In this document: piece by piece, positions 28,343 through 32,785 of the stretch
Position numbering within the stretch: position 1 is the stretch's first letter
Layout of the letters: every line of letters starts with the position of its first letter
DNA from: Perkinsus olseni
Taxonomy: Eukaryota; Perkinsozoa; Perkinsida
Reading direction: 5' to 3'
Assembly (NCBI GenBank): GCA_013115125.1
Contig: JABANN010000396.1
Span: forward strand, 1 to 32,785
DNA: 32,785 nt
Translations under genes and position numbers: made by a program
The notes under the pieces: model-generated
What the model was told of the DNA's origin: nothing
Database searches by the model: none
Seen by the model: the letters and a program-made list of their open reading frames with translations, nothing else

Positions 28343-30306
28343 ACGTCGAATAACCTGGGAGGGACAGCGCTGAGGAAATGCAAGATTGCAAGATCTTCCT
28401 TACCCGTCCTGTGTCCGTCGAAGCAAGCTTTTGACTTGCGCCTCAGTGAGAGTGAACTGAATGACGCCTTCCTTATGATCAATGAAAAGTGCCTTCCCCG
28501 ACAGCCAGCAGGAATTCCCAGAGTCCATCTGGGATACCAAAACTACTGAGTAGTCTAAGCTCCGTCGTAGTGGCCTGAAGCGACGGAAATAGCATGGCGC
28601 TTGAAACTAGACGCCCTACGTTGAGACCAGCGTCGCTAGTCTTCCGGGCGATACGCTGTGAGGGGCCAGCGACTTCAGCCGAATACCAGCGCCCTGCGAG
28701 CCTCCCGTGTAGACGTCCATCTCGGCAGGCGGCGTCTTAGGCACCGTACACATCCGCAGCTGGCACTGACCCGTCTGAGAAAATGCATGCGAAAAGACTC
28801 ATACCACACCTTGCCCAACTCACCGGTGATAAAGCGGACACTAACATTCTCTTATCGCATCGAATCTTCTGGTTGTCCCTGACCCAATGCGTTTCCGAGA
28901 GCCCGAGGCCGCAGTTCTGCTGCAGGGCGTCTTCCAAGTCATCGTAAAGTTGATCGATCGAACTCTCACTTCCCAGGGGAATGTCGAACCTAAGCCAGTA
29001 GGGTCTCCCTCAGTGATGAGGAGAAGAGCATGTTACTTGGACATCAGCTCGCCGGTGATACCACTGTGAAGGAAGACTGAGAGAGACTTATCGCTGTTGT
29101 CCAGCAGTAGGGGGTCGAAGTCGGCACTCTGCCAATCCGAGCCTGAGAGTTGGTGATGGAGTGGTATGAGGAAATGGGAATAATCATTCTTACCCACGGA
29201 TGAGGCCGGAGAGTAGCCTATCGAGCTCCCTGCTTGACTAACGATCTCAGATAGTAACTCGTCGCATTTCTGATGAAAAAAATGACAAACCGTCATCAGC
29301 CTCCCTCAGATACCTCGTCCGAGAGAGGCTCGTCATTATCCGGATCGAACTCGATCGCAGAGGCGGAGTCGTCCTGGTCTATTCCGGAATCATCATCCTC
29401 GCCATACCAACCACACGGCGTCTCATCGATACTCTCGCTCCTATGGGAGCCTCGTCGTTGATCAACCTGAAGACCCCCGTGCTCTTCCCCCGCACAGGTT
29501 CGATCCCCGCTCTCACCAAAATTTGCAAAGAATCGCTCTCGCTGCCCAGTCGCGAAGGGACCGGGGAAAATGCGGCCGGTGACGGGCACGACTGAGAAAA
29601 AAATTTAAAAAGAATCTTACGCATCCGTGAAATACCTGCATCAACGTATGATACTTCAAGAGAACATCAGGAGCGCAGTTTGGCAGCGGTGGGGAGGTTG
29701 GCGGCGACTCCTGTGGTTCGTACGACACCTCGCTCCCGACCGCCCGAATAGAGGCACCAGCAGGAGGAGGGGGTCCAACCTGCGAGAAGAACTTCGGTGT
29801 GGTTACAATGGAGAATCTACTTGGCGATGACACGTCCCGTGCGATTGATATGATGAAGACAGTTAACGAAGAGAGTGTTATGAACGCCCTCAACCAGTTG
29901 GTGGAGGAGTTGAAGATCCCCAAACCGTCGATGTCCTACACTCCTACTAACCATCCCGCTGTCCACTTCGAGTCCTCTGGTGTCGGGTTCTGTACCGAAT
30001 GCTTGAAGAAGAAGGTCGCTATAATGGTAATTTCGCGCGCCACGAAATTGTTCAAGTTATAGTCTACCATCATTCACACCGAGGAGCCCGACTATTACAC
30101 TCTGAGTATGCAGGATGTCTCGCTTCTCCGATCCCAACTGCTCCTCATCCTCAAGTAGCTTCACCGACACCTACACAGTCGCCTGAGTAACAGCATCGGC
30201 AAGGATTGGGACTCACCACTCGTCTCGGATGCTCATCAATCTTCCCTCCATTGGGAGATGCTCCTGTCGCTGTTGTGGCCGGGGTAGGGCAACAACACTC
30301 GGGACT
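28171..30306 (-). CDS. Acidic, many-exon hypothetical protein, about 485 residues (5' end unresolved)
   Basis: Ten exons fit one frame: 30306-30217, 30170-30099, 29779-29636, 29591-29517, 29466-29314, 29269-29037, 28989-28824, 28774-28620, 28574-28404 and 28369-28171. Introns are 46, 319, 44, 50, 44, 47, 49, 45 and 34 bases; a further 51-base GTAAGA...CTCAG intron is possible inside 29037-29269. The N-terminal half is disordered and acidic (EYGEDDD-like WYGEDDDSGIDQDDS, EFDPDNDEPLSDE). The C-terminal half looks folded: SGKALFIDHKEGVIQFTLTE, then VKSLLRRTQDG, LFDVYLVVDGSLRSENRR, and an acidic end SWAEFDPIL. Domain unknown. The only long intron (29780-30098) contains the plus-strand fragment of the 27055 gene. 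Confidence 0.83.
29787..30027 (+). pseudogene. Internal fragment of the 27055 gene, inserted in another gene's intron
   Basis: These 241 bases repeat 27280-27520 with about eight differences (roughly 97% identity), half of them silent. The fragment covers residues from KNFGVVTM to KKKVAIM and lacks both the N-terminus and the second CxxC pair. It begins just after an AG and ends just before GTAATT, so it has the shape of an exon. It lies antisense inside the long intron of the acidic-protein gene, and its complement supplies the pyrimidine tract of that intron's acceptor (TTCTTCTCGCAG). Confidence 0.9.
30033..30049. repeat. Half-element: single CGCGCGCCACGAAATTG motif
   Basis: One terminal motif of the inverted-repeat element described at 6096-6177, six bases after the point where similarity to the 27055 gene stops, following GTAATT. 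No second inverted end is seen nearby. Confidence 0.7.
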
Positions 30307-30674
30307 CTGAAAGGCAGATTTTGGCAGCAGATTCCGAAACCTCGAAACTACATTTTTTCTCAATCTAAGATTTTATACGTGTATCATGCAAGACTAAACG
30401 ATGACCAGGGTAGTTCTGCAGTCGCTACTGACCATTCTACTCCCACGAGATGGGCGGTGAACTACCCGGCTCAGTGCTGTCGCCATGGTACTGAGCTGAG
30501 TAGTGTCACGGCCTAGCAGTTCACTTTCGATTCGCCTCATCAGATGAGTTCAGCCCCTCCGGACTGGTGAGCGCGCGTGGAAAGTACGAATTTCGTCATT
30601 CGGAGAGAACAGTCACGGCGCGGCCTTCGACTGAGTTGTTGTTGCTTACCGGTAGAATGGTGCCCGTAGAGCTC
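30307..30674. other. Stretch holding probable 5' exons of the acidic-protein gene
   Basis: A minus frame upstream of 30306 reads MRKNVVSRFRNLLPKSAF from 30363 and could be a first exon without an intron. Otherwise nothing is firm. A plus frame at 30229-30516 is the shadow of the minus exon. Confidence 0.35.
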
Positions 30675-31046
30675 TCAACCGTACTCATCGTTTGCAGAGC
30701 ATTCGCAGCAGTCCCCTTCCTGGGAGTACTCATCCCCAGCATTTTCCTCACCTAAGAAGATTATATTGAAGACAGCGGAGCGAAGCAAAATTACATCATC
30801 AGGATCTTCTCCTAAAGACAGTAATACTGCAGCTAAGTGCACAGTAACTGCATCGCCCTCCCGAGGCGTCGCGACATGGTCTCCATTGTCCGTAGCCTGA
30901 GAATCAACAATCGAGAACTCCAGACTACTATGACCCTGAAGGGAAAAGGTCAGGGTGTTGTGGGCGTCTTCGGACGAAGACATCATAGTATGGAAAATTG
31001 GACGGGGCGACCAGGCTGCCTCGCCTAACCTAGAGAATTCTCCCAT
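30675..31046 (-). CDS. Hypothetical acidic protein, 123 residues
   Basis: From the ATG at 31046 the frame gives MGEFSRLGEAAWSPRPIFH, then TLTFSLQGHSSLEFSIVDSQ, TPREGDAVTVHLAAVLLSLG, DPDDVILLRSAVFNIIFLG, and an acidic Cys-containing end. The alternating hydrophobic residues suggest beta strands. A TTAG/GTGAGG near 30752 is a good donor, so the last 25 codons may be replaced by another exon. The 36 upstream in-frame codons are AT-rich and Lys-rich and are likely leader. No family recognised. Confidence 0.6.
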   Translation of the reverse strand: MGEFSRLGEAAWSPRPIFHTMMSSSEDAHNTLTFSLQGHSSLEFSIVDSQATDNGDHVATPREGDAVTVHLAAVLLSLGEDPDDVILLRSAVFNIIFLGEENAGDEYSQEGDCCECSANDEYG

Positions 31047-31154
31047 TGAAGAAAGGAAAATAATTTCCAATTTAACTTTTCTTAATTCACAGTTCTGCAA
31101 ATTTTTCTTTTCTAATTTCTGATAGAGAATGATATCGGAGCCAAGACATATCAT

Positions 31155-31427
31155 TCAAGTGTCATGCTCATCGACGTCGTGGTGAATCATCATTGCGATT
31201 TTTACGGGAGCCCCTGCTGCTGCCACGACCAGTACTACCGTCCGCTGTCGTTGACGTTGTAAAGCTTCCATTAGCATCGCTTTAGCCTTCTTCAACTGCC
31301 TCTCCCGTCGGAACTTCTCCTTAGTAACGGATGCTTCTTGCACCTGGTGGACCACTGTACGGCACATTAACGATGGCCAGGGGCCTACACAGGCAATCCC
31401 TTTGTGAATGAGCTCATCTTCAGTCAT
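31155..31427 (-). CDS. Hypothetical basic helical protein, 90 residues
   Basis: The ATG at 31427 opens MTEDELIHKGIACVGPWPS, followed by LMCRTVVHQVQEASVTKEKF and a strongly basic helix (RRERQLKKAKAMLMEALQRQ), then a hydrophobic VVLVVAAAGAPVKIAMM stretch and an acidic end VDEHDT. The frame is open further upstream (to 31544) and a second minus frame at 31507-31743 (CVRCQEREQHLVTLQC) may be an earlier exon. The CAG/GTGCAAG within the frame could also be a splice site. No family recognised. Confidence 0.5.
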   Translation of the reverse strand: MTEDELIHKGIACVGPWPSLMCRTVVHQVQEASVTKEKFRRERQLKKAKAMLMEALQRQRQRTVVLVVAAAGAPVKIAMMIHHDVDEHDT

Positions 31428-31756
31428 GGACTCGAAAGCAGGGGGAGATCTGCTCCTGATGAGACAGTGCAGTTCACGATGATGGCAACGGCGCTGTACG
31501 AACGTCTCAGGAGTTTTTCCCAAACGCCAAAATCGACTTAACAAATCGTGAATTGCGATGGGAAAGACATTGAAGAGTTACGAGATGCTGTTCTCGCTCT
31601 TGACAGCGTACGCAGATTGTCCAGTTGAGTGAGTAACTAATGTAACTGTAACGATCTTGTGAACAGAAACGCCAGTGTGACGATAGGCCTTCCAGGAGAA
31701 GGAGCGGGAATCGCGTCATTCGGCAACCAAGTCGAACACACACAATGCTTTTACAG

Positions 31757-31894
31757 TTTCACACAAGAGCAGTGCGGCAGTTATTCGGTATGCTCCAAGA
31801 GGCTACAGTTACCACCACCATCATCGCCAAGTATCCCATAACTGCAGGGCGTCCCACGATTACCACCACACAAATTCACACCTACTGCGATTAG
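31757..31894 (+). CDS. Candidate terminal exon
   Basis: After a TTTTACAG acceptor the frame reads FHTRAVRQLFGMLQEATVTT and ends TTTQIHTYCD with a TAG at 31892-31894. The helix-then-strand pattern looks protein-like. An upstream piece (ASVTIGLPGEGAGIASFGN, near 31680) is in a compatible phase but would need a 26-base intron. Unrecognised and uncertain. Confidence 0.33.
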   Translation, partial: FHTRAVRQLFGMLQEATVTTTIIAKYPITAGRPTITTTQIHTYCD

Positions 31895-32043
31895 GCTTCG
31901 ACAAGAGAGTAATTGCCATAATTGCTCCGTGGCGACCATATTCCACCGTGAGAGGAAGTCACGATGTAGGGACCGAGTCTGGTGCAACGACGACGGTTGC
32001 ATCAGATTCAGCTTGAACAGGAGATAATTAATTCTGCATTCTG

Positions 32044-32130
32044 TAATTCTGAAACTCGGATCGATGCCCAAATTGATTTTTACGCGTGAATGTATGATGC
32101 GGTTCCAGAATCGAATCTGGTGAGTTTCAC
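32044..32130. repeat. MITE-like repeat, copy C
   Basis: About 87 bases in the same orientation as copy B: AATTCTGAAACTCGGATCGA at one end, TTTTACGCGTGAATG core, ATGCGGTTCCAGAATCGAAT and GTGAGTTTCAC at the other. It ends eight bases before the stop codon of the MGCASSK gene. Confidence 0.65.
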
Positions 32131-32137
32131 AAGTGGG

Positions 32138-32561
32138 TCATAGAACGACCCCTGAGGAGAGCTTCTTGACAATCTGTCTGATTGCACTGCATGGCAACGC
32201 TACAGAGAGTCTCCAACTGAGCACATCGGCAGAAGTCAAACTAAGCCGAAACCGTAAGCGTTGGACTTTGATCTCACACACACATAGAACGACCGCTCTA
32301 AGATCTTGTTAATCCCGAATCAACGCAGATCATGCAACAACCCGAATACTACCCTCTCCTTGCGTCCTGGCCTTCTGTTCGTCCACGAGGCTGGTGAGCT
32401 CCATTATCGGGCGACCGAGCATCCCTGGTCGAAGCTGGCGTTGTCAGCCTCCCTGCATCAGAGGGCCGCCGAATTTTGTTGTCCCGTTGTTGTAGTTGCT
32501 GACTGAGGGCAGGCATCATGGCGCTGCTGTCTGCCCACTCCTTAGAGGAAGCACAGCCCAT
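32138..32561 (-). CDS. Small N-myristoylated/palmitoylated protein
   Basis: Exon 1 (32561-32353) starts MGCASSKEWADSSAMMPALS, a classic dual-acylation signal (Gly2 for myristate, Cys3 for palmitate, Ser6-Lys7). Ser/Arg/Pro-rich disordered sequence follows (RRPSDAGRLTTPASTRDARS). A 165-base phase-2 intron leads to a short exon 2 (32186-32138), AIRQIVKKLSSGVVL, and a TGA; the total is 85 residues. In alveolates the same N-terminus marks calcium-dependent kinases and other membrane-tethered proteins; here no kinase is seen. The protein is probably a plasma-membrane or inner-membrane adaptor. A longer alternative splice cannot be excluded. Confidence 0.65.
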
Positions 32562-32785
32562 TTATCGTTCTTGGTAGCGTTAACACTTATACGGTCCGTA
32601 TGCAGCGGTACCGGATGATAATCACAAAAACGAAACGACAACAACTTACAAGAGAAGCGCTCAAGTACCGATAGACCAGCTCGAGGTCACAAAACTATCC
32701 TGCGTCGTCATCGGGCACGTCCACCGAGTGTCACTAAATTCTGTGTCCTAATCACTAAAAGTAGCGCGCGCCCAACTGATCGATA

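Noticed and set aside
30229-30516. 95-codon plus frame, Cys/Arg-rich
   Set aside because: Shadow of the minus exon 30217-30306 of the acidic-protein gene.
1-32785. CRISPR array, bacterial operons, rRNA
   Set aside because: No regularly spaced direct repeats, no Shine-Dalgarno-led gene runs and no rRNA core sequences were seen; gene structure is eukaryotic.
1-32785. Spliced-leader gene (GTAGCCATTTTGGCTCAAG type)
   Set aside because: I did not find this word on either strand, so the window gives no direct support for trans-splicing.

Overview
The window looks like nuclear DNA of a gene-dense protist. Genes lie on both strands, most have GT-AG introns, and there are eukaryote-type tRNA genes with internal A and B boxes. 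About two thirds of the introns I could place by frame are only 32-51 bases long. Short introns, many secreted or membrane proteins and small terminal-inverted-repeat elements would suit an alveolate such as Perkinsus. That placement is inference and I could not test it. I did not find a dinoflagellate/Perkinsus spliced-leader sequence.

Layout. 1-318: start of a secreted-protein gene (minus). 319-1783: little that is firm. 1784-2459: His/Arg-Ser-rich protein (minus). 2852-3213: 61-residue protein (minus). 3450-5421: acyl-anchored alpha/beta hydrolase (minus, seven exons, intact catalytic triad). 5586-5657: tRNA-Pro. 5820-6406: short SS18/SSXT-domain protein (minus) with a small inverted-repeat element filling one intron. 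6500-7690: small repeats and tRNA-Ser. 8002-9140: PLAT/LH2-type protein (plus). 9512-10941: 184-residue helical protein (plus). 12577-13490: protein with two membrane segments (plus). 13.7-15.6 kb: unresolved open segments and a broken reverse-transcriptase fossil. 16.2-20.4 kb: two copies of one duplicated segment enclosing a secreted protein (plus) and a signal-peptide protein (minus). 21108-21798: divergent paralogue of the 27 kb gene. 22003-26760: ten-exon glutathione S-transferase-family gene; its 3-kb sixth intron carries an antisense gene, a decayed tRNA-Lys and a long purine tract. 27055-27621: intronless Cys-rich protein, with a near-identical internal fragment at 29787-30027 inside an intron of the acidic-protein gene at 28171-30306 (minus). 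30.6-32.6 kb: three smaller minus-strand genes.

Exon models were built by hand. Where I call a model resolved, I required GT-AG ends, matching intron phases and exon lengths that keep one frame from start to stop. No operon-like cooperation is evident. The strongest themes are very short introns, and insertion of small elements, gene fragments and one whole gene into introns.
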